64,000 bases of DNA from Bacteroidia bacterium 43-41 (GTDB taxonomy: Bacteria; Bacteroidota; Bacteroidia; Bacteroidales; Dysgonomonadaceae), in assembly GCA_001898165.1 (NCBI GenBank), contig MKTD01000052.1:1-64000 (forward strand), written 5' to 3'. The notes below the pieces were generated by a model, which saw nothing but the letters and a program-made list of their open reading frames with translations, made no database searches and had not been told where the DNA came from. A program made the position numbers and the translations under genes. Position 1 is the stretch's first letter. Every line of letters starts with the position of its first letter. Below are positions 53,917-63,482 of the stretch, one piece after another.

Positions 53917-55122
53917 TTATATTTTAGTGCTTAAAAACGTGCGTAAATGAACTTGCTGAATACCTTTATAGCTCGATTGCATAGGCAGTGCATCCATGGT
54001 TACCACGTATTTGGGATAATGGTCTGCAATTTCCATCAAATTGCCAAATTCGCGCTTAACGGTAGCATCGTCATACAGCATATAAGCTACTTGAACATAA
54101 ATGCGTTCATTGTTACGAAGTGCCACAAAATCAACTTCTTTGCCATTGTTATTTCCCACGTAAACGGAATAATCATTGTGCAAGAGGTGCAGGTAAACGG
54201 CATTTTCCATCAACTTATTGATCTCGTTTTGCATGTTAAAACCGTGAATGGCGTTTCGCAAACCCAAATCTTCAAAGTAATATTTTTCGCCAATCTCAAA
54301 TATCTTCAGTCCGTTAATATCTATTCGGCGTGTGGGATATACAAAAAAAGCATTGCTCAAAGCCCGCAAATAATTGAGTACGGTTTGTGTGGGAATATTT
54401 ACTTTTTGAGATTTTAAGTATTTACTGATGTTTGCTGCCGAAAGAAGATTACCTACGTTGTCAATAAGATAAGCAACCAGATTTTCGAGAAAGGCAACAT
54501 TGCGAATATTTTCACGTGCCACCACATCTTTTAGCAAAATTGAAGAATAAACGTTCTTTAAATATTCAAAAGCAGGCTGTTGTTGCAAGCCAAAATTGCT
54601 TAAAAAGGGCATTCCTCCCAACGTTAGAAAATGGATAAGATTTTCGTCGTTATTCTCTATATTGTTGAAATTAAGGAATTCAGTATAGCTTAACGAATGA
54701 ATTTTAAATTCCACATAGCGTCCCGATAAAAGTGTGGCTAATTCGCTGGAAAGCAGATTAGCATTACTTCCGGTGCAATAGATATCGCATTTCTCTTCGT
54801 TGAGCAGGCTTCTTAAACAATGTTCAAAAGACACAATTTCTTGTATCTCGTCAATGAACAAGTAATTGTTCTTCTGCTGGTTAAGCTGCGATAAGACATA
54901 GGCGTATAGTTCTTTATCGTTACGTATGGATGAAAATGCTTCAAGCTCTTTATCAATATAAATGATATGCGCATTTTCATTTCGCACTTCATCTATTAGT
55001 TGCAGCAACATATAGCTTTTACCGATTCTGCGTTGTCCTGCAAGAACTTTTATAACAGATTTATTGATGAAAGGACGAATTTTCTCTAAATATGAAGGAC
55101 GTGAAATGTATTTCGTTGCCAT
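53917..55122 (-). CDS. Antisense P-loop ATPase with DUF4143-type C-terminus
   Basis: The 401-residue protein starts with an AAA_14-like ATPase (Walker A GQRRIGKSY, Walker B YLFIDEIQE, sensor YCTGSNANLLSSELATLLSG) and ends in a DUF4143-like PD-(D/E)xK-type domain (EVDFVALRNNERIYVQVAYM). These stand-alone, mobile-looking proteins are abundant in anaerobes; function is unknown. Orientation against the operon and higher AT content suggest insertion by transfer. Convergent with the GIN gene, with 7 bp between stops. Confidence 0.92.
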   Translation of the reverse strand: MATKYISRPSYLEKIRPFINKSVIKVLAGQRRIGKSYMLLQLIDEVRNENAHIIYIDKELEAFSSIRNDKELYAYVLSQLNQQKNNYLFIDEIQEIVSFEHCLRSLLNEEKCDIYCTGSNANLLSSELATLLSGRYVEFKIHSLSYTEFLNFNNIENNDENLIHFLTLGGMPFLSNFGLQQQPAFEYLKNVYSSILLKDVVARENIRNVAFLENLVAYLIDNVGNLLSAANISKYLKSQKVNIPTQTVLNYLRALSNAFFVYPTRRIDINGLKIFEIGEKYYFEDLGLRNAIHGFNMQNEINKLMENAVYLHLLHNDYSVYVGNNNGKEVDFVALRNNERIYVQVAYMLYDDATVKREFGNLMEIADHYPKYVVTMDALPMQSSYKGIQQVHLRTFLSTKI

Positions 55123-55289
55123 TTTTTCTGTATATTATGATTGAAGCTTTCAGCAAATATACAAAAAGTTTAAATTATGACAGACACTTTTTATGAAAAT
55201 AATAAAAGGATCAATTACGATGGACGAATTTTTTAGTTCATGCAACTACCCTTTTAACGATTAACCGCTTATAGCAAAAAGCAAACAAA

Positions 55290-56579
55290 ATGATTCAACA
55301 ATATTTTAAACAAGCGTGGCGGCTACTGAAGGAAAATCCTGTACTGAGCGCCATTTCCATTATTGGCACGGCACTGGCAATCTGCATGATCATGGTGATT
55401 GTGATGTCGCACCAGGTAAAAAATGCACCTTATCCGCCCGAAACCAACCGTGACAGGATGTTGTATGTAAAATGGATGTCGAGCAGGGAGAAAAAAGCAT
55501 CATCGGATGACAGGTCTTCTAACAGTCCGATGGGATATGACTTCGCAAAAACCTGCTTCAAAGCCTTGCAGATACCCGAGGCGGTCACTGTGGTTTCGGT
55601 TTTTACACCACCGGGTATGGTATCTGTTCCGGGACAAAATACGGCGGAAAGTTACGATAAGATGCTTACCGATGAGAATTTCTGGCAAGTATTCGATTTC
55701 ACATTTATCGACGGTAAACCGTACACCAAAGCTGATGTAGATGCCGGATTGCGGAAAGTTGTCGTCACCGAAAAAATTGCCCGTGAAGCATTTGGTTCTA
55801 CAGCCGTTTCCGGACAGCGTATTTTGATCGATTACACGGAATTTACAGTCAGCGGTGTAGTAAGGGATGTTTCTACGTTGGCAACGGCTGCCTATTCACA
55901 AATGTGGGTGCCTATTACTACGGAAACTCTCCCGGAAGGTGGTAGCGAAGGAATAAGCGGTGCTTGCAGGGTATTTATTTTAGCAAAAAATAAAAAAGAC
56001 TTTCCGGCGATAAAAGAGGAAGCAGAAATATTACGCAAAAAATTCAACGACGGGACGAGTACTTATGAAGCATTCTATCGCGATCAACCCGATACCCATT
56101 TCGTCTATATTCACCGCAAATGGGCAAACTTAGCGCCCGACATGAAAACTATCGTACGGCAATCAGCCATTGTGCTGGTGCTTTTGCTGATCATTCCAGC
56201 CATCAATCTTTCGGGAATGATGAATTCAAGGATGAGAAAACGCCTCTCCGAACTCGGGGTACGACGGGCTTTTGGCGCTACGCGAAAAAATCTTCTCTCC
56301 CAGGTGATGTGGGAAAGCTTGCTGCAAACACTGTTAGGCGGTGCATTGGGTTTGCTTTTCTCTTACGTCGCCGCCTATGCCTTGAAAGGGATAATTTATG
56401 AAAACAGCGATATGGCATTCCGTTTGGGCGATGTCACCCTTAATCCGGCCTCACTGCTCAGCCCTGCTATTTTTCTCTACGCACTCCTGTTTTGCCTGTT
56501 ACTCAACGTCCTGTCGGCATTTGTTCCCGCCTGGAGCGTATCACACAAGCCTATTGTAGATTCTATTCACTCAAAATAA
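55290..56579 (+). CDS. FtsX/MacB-type ABC permease, pair 2 first subunit
   Basis: The 429-residue permease begins MIQQYFKQAWRLLKENPVLS, then the first helix (AISIIGTALAICMIMVIVMS), a periplasmic domain, and an FtsX core (LLLIIPAINLSGMMNSRMRK). The coupling motif is SELGVRRAFGAT. It is closely related to the gene at 49729 in architecture, and its start is repeated as a stub at 52979. Partner of the following gene. Confidence 0.9.
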   Translation: MIQQYFKQAWRLLKENPVLSAISIIGTALAICMIMVIVMSHQVKNAPYPPETNRDRMLYVKWMSSREKKASSDDRSSNSPMGYDFAKTCFKALQIPEAVTVVSVFTPPGMVSVPGQNTAESYDKMLTDENFWQVFDFTFIDGKPYTKADVDAGLRKVVVTEKIAREAFGSTAVSGQRILIDYTEFTVSGVVRDVSTLATAAYSQMWVPITTETLPEGGSEGISGACRVFILAKNKKDFPAIKEEAEILRKKFNDGTSTYEAFYRDQPDTHFVYIHRKWANLAPDMKTIVRQSAIVLVLLLIIPAINLSGMMNSRMRKRLSELGVRRAFGATRKNLLSQVMWESLLQTLLGGALGLLFSYVAAYALKGIIYENSDMAFRLGDVTLNPASLLSPAIFLYALLFCLLLNVLSAFVPAWSVSHKPIVDSIHSK

Positions 56580-56587
56580 ATCATGTA

Positions 56588-57844
56588 ATGCTTAAACATA
56601 TCCTCACCATCATCAAAAACGAACGCAGGCAAAATATCGGTTTATGGATAGAACTGCTGATTGTGGCCATCTTCCTCTGGTACATCGTAGATAACGTGTA
56701 TGTAACGCTTAACAACTATTACAAACCGTTGGGTTTCGATACGGAGCACACTTATATCATGCGACTGGGATTGTTGAATGAAAACAGTTACGAGTATGTA
56801 AAAGATATACCGGAGGAGACAGCCGTCGGCTATTTACATACGGTACTGGAACGTATCCGGCAGAATCCGATAATTGAAGCGGCAAGCATATCATTGAATT
56901 CCAGTCCACATATCGGAAGCAACAGCTCCAGTTCCATTTACCGGGACACATTGCAGACAAGGTATGGCGTTCTGAACCGAACAGTCACTCCCGACTTTTT
57001 TCGCGTATTCAGGTATCAGTCCATAAACGGAAGTACCGATGAATTGGTGCAAGCATTGGAGCGCAACGAGTTGGTGATCTCCCCAGGAGTGGCAAAAGAA
57101 CTGTTTAAAGCCGGTGAATCGCCCGTGGGCAAACAGGTTTCCTTTTCCAAGGGCGACTCTGTAGAACTATACAGGGTAGGCGCCGTATCCGATGTAGTCC
57201 GGTACGACAACTTTTCCAGTTGGAATACTTATTTTGCACAACGTATGGACAATGACTTTCTTGGAAATTTCTCGGGTGAATGGGTCGTCGGTCTGGAATT
57301 CTGCGTGCGGGTAAAACCGGAAGAAGACCGTGATTTTATCCATCGTTTCCGGCTGGATATGACGCAGCAACTGCGTCTCGGAAACTATTACCTGGGAGAG
57401 ATACAATCAATACCCGTCAACAAAAAGGTATTTCAGAAAGACGATATCAATAATCTGAAGATGAGGATGTTTGTTGTGATTTTTTTATTGATCAATATAT
57501 TCCTGGGAATTACCGGAATATTCTGGTTCAGGACGCAACACCGTCGGAGCGAAATCGGCCTCCGTGTTTCGCTGGGGGATACACCCAAACAGGTATTAAG
57601 GAGATACTATCTCGAAGGGCTGTTGCTCCTCACAACGGCAATGATCCCTGCAATGATCGTGATCTATATACTGGGCAGGGAGGGGGTATTCGCTACTTAT
57701 CTGATGCGTTTCACGGCCGGAAGATATTTTATCGGTTTTATCATTACCTATGCCCTTTTGGCATTGATGATTGTCCTTGGCATCCGGGTTCCCGCCCGCA
57801 AAGCAGTAAATGTGCCTCCGGCAGAAGCGTTGAGGGACGAGTAA
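56588..57844 (+). CDS. FtsX/MacB-type ABC permease, pair 2 second subunit
   Basis: The 418-residue permease begins MLKHILTIIKNERRQNIGLW; the longer frame before this ATG overlaps the preceding gene. It has an N-terminal helix (ELLIVAIFLWYIVDNVYVTL), a periplasmic domain, an FtsX core and the coupling motif SEIGLRVSLGDT. The C-terminus ends PARKAVNVPPAEALRDE like its counterpart at 51004. The pair was probably duplicated as a unit from pair 1. The TolC-like gene follows 45 bp later. Confidence 0.9.
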   Translation: MLKHILTIIKNERRQNIGLWIELLIVAIFLWYIVDNVYVTLNNYYKPLGFDTEHTYIMRLGLLNENSYEYVKDIPEETAVGYLHTVLERIRQNPIIEAASISLNSSPHIGSNSSSSIYRDTLQTRYGVLNRTVTPDFFRVFRYQSINGSTDELVQALERNELVISPGVAKELFKAGESPVGKQVSFSKGDSVELYRVGAVSDVVRYDNFSSWNTYFAQRMDNDFLGNFSGEWVVGLEFCVRVKPEEDRDFIHRFRLDMTQQLRLGNYYLGEIQSIPVNKKVFQKDDINNLKMRMFVVIFLLINIFLGITGIFWFRTQHRRSEIGLRVSLGDTPKQVLRRYYLEGLLLLTTAMIPAMIVIYILGREGVFATYLMRFTAGRYFIGFIITYALLALMIVLGIRVPARKAVNVPPAEALRDE

Positions 57845-57889
57845 ACTACGGCAGCGGAGCAGGCAAACATATTCTAACAACCTAAAAAA

Positions 57890-59362
57890 ATGAAAATTTT
57901 TCAAATAACTCTACTTTTTGTGTTCATTATGGCAACGGGAGCGTCGGCGCAACAAACGCTGACGCTTGCCGAAGCCGTAGAACTGGCGCGCTTGCAATCG
58001 GTGGATGCCGCCGTGGCGCTCAACGAGCTGAAAACAGCATACTGGGAATACCGTACCTATCGTGCCGATTTATTGCCCGAAGTGAATTTCAGCGCTACAT
58101 TGCCTGATTACCGGAAAAGTTACAACCTTTACCAATCGGAAGACGGAACGTATAAATACGTGCGAAATAATTCGTTGCGCATAGCCGGAGATGTTTCAAT
58201 CGACCAAAACATTTGGCTTACCGGTGGAAAATTATCGGTAAACACATCGATGCAGTTTGTAGATCCGTTAAACACGCCCGGCGCCAATCGGTATTACATG
58301 AGTGTTCCGGTGGGCGTAACGCTTTCGCAACCTATCTTTGCCGTCAACAATATGAAATGGAAGCGGCGCATTGAACCCGTTCGTTACAAGGAGGCGCAGG
58401 CTTCGTATCTGGAAAACGTGGAAACCGTGACGCTCAAAACCATTGCGTATTATTTTCAGTTGCTGCTTGCCAAAGAAAACCTGAACATCGCTTTGCAAAA
58501 CAAAGAAAATGCCGACCGGATATTCGAAATCGCACAGGCGCGCCGGAAAATGGGGCAAATATCGGAAAATGAATTGCTGCAACTCAAGCTGTCGGCGCTA
58601 AAAGCCGCTTCAACCCTCACCAAAGAGCAATCGGCCCTTAATGGTGCGATGTTTCGCCTCCGTTCGTTCTTGGGATTAAGCGAAAACGACAGTATAGACC
58701 CGGTAATCCCCGATCTGTTGGCTTATCCCGTTATCGATTATCAGGACGTACTGACCAAAGCCTTGGAGAATAACCCGTTCGCACAGAATATCCGCCGCCG
58801 TCAACTGGAAGCCGATTATGCAGTGGCGCAAGCCAAAGGCGCCCAACGCGAAATTGATCTGTTTGCTTCGGTTGGCTACACCGGCCGGGAGCAGGAGTTC
58901 AAGACGGCTTATCGGAATCTGATGGATTACCAGATTGTTCAGGTGGGCGTAAAGGTTCCGATCCTGGATTGGGGAAAACGCAAAGGGCGTGTAAAAGTGG
59001 CGGAATCTAACCGGGAAGTCATCGCATCGCGGTTAAAACAAGAACAGATGGATTTTAATCAGGATATTTTCCTGTTGGTGGAACAGTACAACAATCAAAC
59101 GGAGCAACTTCGCATCGCCGGGGAAGCCGACAAAATCGCACAGAAACGGTACAATACATCGGTGGAGTCATTCATGATCGGTAAGATAAACACCCTCGAC
59201 CTCAACGATGCGCAACTCTCCAAAGACAACGCCCGGGCCAAATACGTATCGGAGATGCACCTCTATTGGTATTACCTCTACCAGTTGCGCAGCCTTACAC
59301 TGTACGATTTTGAAAAAGGAGCGAATTTGGATACCGAGTTTGAAAGGTTGGTACATCGCTGA
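57890..59362 (+). CDS. TolC-like outer-membrane efflux channel
   Basis: The 490-residue protein has a signal peptide (LLFVFIMATGASAQ) and two outer-membrane-factor repeats (about residues 24-240 and 250-470). Motifs are TLAEAVELARLQSVDAAV at the start, ARRKMGQISENELLQLKLSA in the first helical hairpin, and VGVKVPILDWGKRKGRVKVA with the PxxDWG turn in the second. It forms the trimeric channel with the HlyD adaptor and permeases of the locus. Standard length for the family. Confidence 0.95.
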   Translation: MKIFQITLLFVFIMATGASAQQTLTLAEAVELARLQSVDAAVALNELKTAYWEYRTYRADLLPEVNFSATLPDYRKSYNLYQSEDGTYKYVRNNSLRIAGDVSIDQNIWLTGGKLSVNTSMQFVDPLNTPGANRYYMSVPVGVTLSQPIFAVNNMKWKRRIEPVRYKEAQASYLENVETVTLKTIAYYFQLLLAKENLNIALQNKENADRIFEIAQARRKMGQISENELLQLKLSALKAASTLTKEQSALNGAMFRLRSFLGLSENDSIDPVIPDLLAYPVIDYQDVLTKALENNPFAQNIRRRQLEADYAVAQAKGAQREIDLFASVGYTGREQEFKTAYRNLMDYQIVQVGVKVPILDWGKRKGRVKVAESNREVIASRLKQEQMDFNQDIFLLVEQYNNQTEQLRIAGEADKIAQKRYNTSVESFMIGKINTLDLNDAQLSKDNARAKYVSEMHLYWYYLYQLRSLTLYDFEKGANLDTEFERLVHR

Positions 59363-59442
59363 GAAAAAGTATTACTCAAAAATGAGAACCCGTGGAATAA
59401 TAATAGTTTGTAATAGTTAACAATGGGAGCACTTTATTTTCA

Positions 59443-59450
59443 TATATTTG
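59443..59450 (+). promoter_or_regulatory. Promoter -7 box TATATTTG
   Basis: A TAnnTTTG match 17 bp before the ATG of the lipoprotein at 59468, suggesting that the last part of the locus can be expressed separately. Confidence 0.52.
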
Positions 59451-59467
59451 TAAAAAAATTAAATGTT

Positions 59468-61357
59468 ATGCAAAAGGGAACCACGAAACAACACATTTTG
59501 CTTTTGTATCTTTTTTTGTTTCCGATCTTTACAGTAAGCCTTCTTTCATGTGAATTCAACAGTGATGATGATAATTTTGTCTTCCTCGAAAAACCGGGAG
59601 AAGAGATACAGATCGGGATAGAACTGGCCAGTATTAATCCCGCTGAATTAATTTACGCTTACAACAACACCTACTTTTCGTATTCTTTAAACACCGGAGG
59701 AAAAAATATTTTTTTACGGCAATTTTATCTGGATGGACAACCCTTAGAAACCGATCAGAATACAGGAATAGGTTATTTAAATACACATATAGCCGATAAT
59801 GACACCCATGAACTGAAACTGGTAATAGCTCTCAAGACCGGTACCGGAAGCTTGGCCGAGTATGCCGGATACGAAATGTACACCGGAGAGTTTATCTTTA
59901 AGATTAAAATAATCCCTTTCTCGGACAAACTGAATATCAGGGAAACAAGAAGTCAAAACAACAACCTCAAACTGGAATGGGATAAACCTGCGGATTACGA
60001 GGTGTGGGGATACGAAGTGTATGAAGGAGATAACCATTTTGGAAAGTTGTTGACACGTATTACCGACCCTGATGAGACCTTTTTTACCAATCCCGATTAC
60101 GCATACGGCTATAAACTCTATACGGTTGTGGCCTATGTGAAAAATAGTTTTGACATTACGGTTGTTGATAATATCACAGTCAATCATTCAAATATGATGG
60201 AAGAGAATTTTGAAATGTATCGCACGTCTCTTAACGAACTGGTCATAAAATGGGATAACCCCAATCCGTTCCCGTGCAAATATGTGCTTGAGTATGGGTA
60301 CGACAATATAATAAAGATAGAAGATGGGGTGAACGAAGCGATTATCCCGATCCCTGAATTTCCTTCCTGGAGCAATTTGTTTACTCTTTACATTATTCCG
60401 GAATCAGCTGATATAGATCAGTATGCTTACTATTCTTGTATTAATGTATGGTACAGCGATAAGCAGTTTAGCGCAATAAGCTTTGAGTGTGATCCTGTAA
60501 ATAATATGTTGCACGGTCTGACATTTACATCGTTAAATAGTTATGATCTGTCGTCGATGGAGAAAGCCGGCTCTTCGAAGCATAATCTAACACTACATAC
60601 CGGCTGCAAGCTACAAGTAACCAACCAGGGCATGATTGCGATCAGTGATGTCGAAAACAATGTTCATATCTACTCCGACTATTCCCTGAAAAATGAAATT
60701 ATTGTATTAAATTCCGGAATTTATCCGTTTCACCTTGTAAGCGGGAATAAACTCTTAATTGAAGAACGAAACGGATTTAGAATACACGACGTAACCACCG
60801 GTGCTGTAATATGTTCCAGGAGTTGGCAGTCGGAGAGGCCAGGTGGAGAAACTATACCGTCAGCCACCATTTCCCCGGACGGAAAATATGTGTATGTACT
60901 GTGCATGGACTATCATTCGGTGTCCCCTGCTGACCAATGGACTGAATTATATGAGATTGATGCGAATCATTCTTTACAATTATTAGAAAAAACGAAAACA
61001 GCGGATATACAATCCGTTTCTTTCCACCCTGTAAAGAGTACCGAAGTTATTATCCAATATCTACCCTATACACAGAATAAATTCATTATTATGGATATTC
61101 TTACAAAAGAACAAAAAGAGATAAAAGGCGAATTTATGAATATCGATCCTTTCACCGGAAACCTTTTGTTCAGAGGTGAAGAGTACTTGCACTCCGATCC
61201 TGTTTTGTATGTTCGCGACAAAAATTACGCGAAAGAAATAATTAAGTTAAAACTGGATTTTAACAATACGGCAGCTCCGTCCTACTTATTTCGCAACTGC
61301 CTCTTTTTTAACAACCATTACCTGAATCTCTCCCACCTAAAAGAATGGAAGCAATGA
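59468..61357 (+). CDS. Large lipoprotein with FN3-like and beta-propeller-like parts
   Basis: The 629-residue protein has a lipoprotein signal (TVSLLSC, Cys28). Residues about 165-330 look like fibronectin type III repeats (LKLEWDKPADYEVWGYEVYE; ELVIKWDNPNPFPCKYVLEY). Residues about 370-620 look like a WD/YVTN-like propeller (ATISPDGKYVYVLCMDYHSV; VSFHPVKSTEVIIQYL). I do not recognise a named family. The start at 59468 gives the lipoprotein signal. The stop overlaps the next gene by 4 bp. Probably an outer-surface component of the export locus or a sensor of its substrate. Confidence 0.75.
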   Translation: MQKGTTKQHILLLYLFLFPIFTVSLLSCEFNSDDDNFVFLEKPGEEIQIGIELASINPAELIYAYNNTYFSYSLNTGGKNIFLRQFYLDGQPLETDQNTGIGYLNTHIADNDTHELKLVIALKTGTGSLAEYAGYEMYTGEFIFKIKIIPFSDKLNIRETRSQNNNLKLEWDKPADYEVWGYEVYEGDNHFGKLLTRITDPDETFFTNPDYAYGYKLYTVVAYVKNSFDITVVDNITVNHSNMMEENFEMYRTSLNELVIKWDNPNPFPCKYVLEYGYDNIIKIEDGVNEAIIPIPEFPSWSNLFTLYIIPESADIDQYAYYSCINVWYSDKQFSAISFECDPVNNMLHGLTFTSLNSYDLSSMEKAGSSKHNLTLHTGCKLQVTNQGMIAISDVENNVHIYSDYSLKNEIIVLNSGIYPFHLVSGNKLLIEERNGFRIHDVTTGAVICSRSWQSERPGGETIPSATISPDGKYVYVLCMDYHSVSPADQWTELYEIDANHSLQLLEKTKTADIQSVSFHPVKSTEVIIQYLPYTQNKFIIMDILTKEQKEIKGEFMNIDPFTGNLLFRGEEYLHSDPVLYVRDKNYAKEIIKLKLDFNNTAAPSYLFRNCLFFNNHYLNLSHLKEWKQ

Positions 61358-62055
61358 AAAAATATATCGCAGCCGCCCTTTTGGCCTTAAGTACAATCAT
61401 GGCGGCAAATGCCCAGATAAGTATTGCCTATTCGGTAGGATACGGGGATTACAGAATGGATGATATGCAACATTTGCTTGATATTTCTCTTTCATCCCTG
61501 AAACCACATCTTCCATTGGGAGTACGGATTACGGATAGGTTCCCGGGATATATCACACATAATATCGACGCCGCGTACAGGCTAAAACGTCATGAGATCG
61601 GGTTAAAAGGAACCTATATGACAACGGGAGGCAAGATCGCCTATTCGGATTATTCGGGAAGATATTATGAAAAGCTTACCTTAAACGGCTTTCGTTTGGG
61701 TATGATGTATCGTTTTCATTTTGTAAAGACTCAAATCGGCAATCTGCCTTTGTCATTTTATGGCGAAATTTCACCTGCTGTTACTTTTACCGACCTGGCT
61801 TATAAAACGCTGTTAGAGCTTCCGGATTACGATGTGCATGAAACCAACCCGAACGATAATGTAAGTACGAAAGAGACCGGATTTAGCATCCAACCGTTAA
61901 TCGCTGCACAGCTCCTGCTAACGAGGAATTTTTTTATCTCTTGCAGCGGAGGATATGATTTTGAATTCGGCGCTAAATTATCCACAACAAATAATATGTT
62001 AAGAGTGGATTGGTCGGGTTTTCGCGGGAATCTGGGAGCAGGTTTTGTGTTTTAG
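61354..62055 (+). CDS. Outer-membrane beta-barrel protein
   Basis: The 233-residue protein has a signal peptide (YIAAALLALSTIMAANAQ) and alternating beta strands typical of an eight- to ten-strand barrel (DAAYRLKRHEIGLKGTYMTT; LGMMYRFHFVKTQIGN). The final strand ends RGNLGAGFVF, an outer-membrane C-terminal signature. The start at 61354 overlaps the lipoprotein stop, so the two probably function together. Family not recognised. Confidence 0.75.
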   Translation: MKKYIAAALLALSTIMAANAQISIAYSVGYGDYRMDDMQHLLDISLSSLKPHLPLGVRITDRFPGYITHNIDAAYRLKRHEIGLKGTYMTTGGKIAYSDYSGRYYEKLTLNGFRLGMMYRFHFVKTQIGNLPLSFYGEISPAVTFTDLAYKTLLELPDYDVHETNPNDNVSTKETGFSIQPLIAAQLLLTRNFFISCSGGYDFEFGAKLSTTNNMLRVDWSGFRGNLGAGFVF

Positions 62056-62126
62056 TCCAAAGTTTCGAAAACGGTAACCGGATGGAGATGATGTTGTTTT
62101 TGTAAAATGAAGAATTTGATGTTGAA

Positions 62127-63482
62127 ATGATCTTGATAATTGATGATGACGCCATTGTACGTTCTTCGCTTTCCTTACTGTTGAAACGTGCAGGATATGA
62201 AATCGAAGCGGTGGCTTCGCCCGAAGCGGCGCTGGAGTTCGTACGGCACACCTCGCCCGATTTGATGCTGATGGATATGAATTTCTCGCTGACAACCAAA
62301 GGCGAAGAGGGATTGGAGTTGCTGCAAAAAGTGAAGGTCTTCTGTCCGCAGGTTCCGGTAATTCTGATCACTGCCTGGGGGTCTATATCGCTTGCCGTAC
62401 TCGGAATGAAAGCAGGGGCTTTCGATTTTATCACCAAGCCGTGGGATAACCGGCAACTGTTGAAATCGGTGAAAACGGCGCTCGATTTAAGAAACCGGAA
62501 AACAGTTGCGGATGTTCCTGAAACCCGTCAGGAATTAGATGCACAATACGACTTTTCGGCGATTATCGGTAAGTCCGGGGCGCTGATAGACGTTCTGTCC
62601 ACCGTGGCTCGCATTGCCGATACTAACGCATCAGTACTTATCACGGGCGAGAGCGGAACGGGAAAAGAGCTGATAGCGGAAGCGATCCACAAAAACAGCT
62701 CCCGCAGGAAGCAGCGGTTTGTGAAGGTCAATCTGGGCGGCGTATCGCAAAGCCTGTTCGAAAGCGAAATGTTCGGACACAAGAAGGGGGCGTTCACCGA
62801 TGCGCTGGCCGACCGGATCGGACGTTTCGAACTGGCGGACAGGGGAACCATTTTTCTCGATGAAATCGGAGAATTGGATCAAACCTGTCAGGTGAAACTG
62901 TTGCGCGTGTTGCAAGACCAGACGTTCGAAGTGTTGGGGGAAAGTCATCCGAAAAAAGTGGATGTCCGGGTAGTAAGCGCTACCAATGCCAATTTGAGAG
63001 AAATGGTGAAGAAGCACACTTTTCGTGAAGACTTGTTCTACCGCATCAATCTCATTCAGGTTTATCTCCCTGCCCTGCGCGAACGGCGGGAGGATATCCC
63101 CTTGTTGGCCTCTTTCTTTGCCGATCAACAATCCACGCAAAACGGGTTGCCGGGAATATCGTTTACCTCCGAAGCGCTGGAATTGCTTGAGAAACTGCCA
63201 TTCCCCGGGAATATCCGCGAACTGAAAAACCTGATAGACCGGACCATTCTCATCAGCGGAAAAACCCGGATAGACGCTGAAGATATCCGTGCACAAATCA
63301 CGGTACCCGAAGGGAATAAAGCTCCGAAAGAAATTGCCGTGGAGATGAAGCTGGACGAGCTGGAAGCGCAAACTATCCGCAAAGCCATAGAACAACATGG
63401 CGGAAATCTGTCGAAAGTAGCAAGGATATTAGGAATCAGCCGTGCAGCATTGTATCGGCGCATGGAGAAATACGGAATATGA
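62127..63482 (+). CDS. Sigma-54-dependent response regulator (NtrC type)
   Basis: The 451-residue regulator starts with a receiver domain (acidic pocket DDD at 6-8, phospho-acceptor Asp50 in LMLMDMNFS, Lys in FITKPWD). The AAA+ domain has Walker A GESGTGKE, Walker B GTIFLDEIGEL, and the sigma-54 contact loop GAFTDA instead of GAFTGA, as in many Bacteroidota. A Fis-type HTH ends the protein (NLSKVARILGISRAALYRRM). It probably controls the transport locus upstream through sigma-54 promoters. Its stop overlaps the kinase start by 4 bp. Confidence 0.95.
   Translation: MILIIDDDAIVRSSLSLLLKRAGYEIEAVASPEAALEFVRHTSPDLMLMDMNFSLTTKGEEGLELLQKVKVFCPQVPVILITAWGSISLAVLGMKAGAFDFITKPWDNRQLLKSVKTALDLRNRKTVADVPETRQELDAQYDFSAIIGKSGALIDVLSTVARIADTNASVLITGESGTGKELIAEAIHKNSSRRKQRFVKVNLGGVSQSLFESEMFGHKKGAFTDALADRIGRFELADRGTIFLDEIGELDQTCQVKLLRVLQDQTFEVLGESHPKKVDVRVVSATNANLREMVKKHTFREDLFYRINLIQVYLPALRERREDIPLLASFFADQQSTQNGLPGISFTSEALELLEKLPFPGNIRELKNLIDRTILISGKTRIDAEDIRAQITVPEGNKAPKEIAVEMKLDELEAQTIRKAIEQHGGNLSKVARILGISRAALYRRMEKYGI

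Noticed and set aside
62631-63398. 255-codon open frame opposite the NtrC-type regulator
   Set aside because: Antisense shadow of the AAA+ domain; composition (Phe/His/Gln-rich) is unlike real proteins.
62127-63482. GAFTDA instead of GAFTGA as a sign of a non-sigma-54 regulator
   Set aside because: I believe the variant is common in Bacteroidota NtrC-type regulators with intact AAA+ and Fis domains, so it is not odd enough to report.
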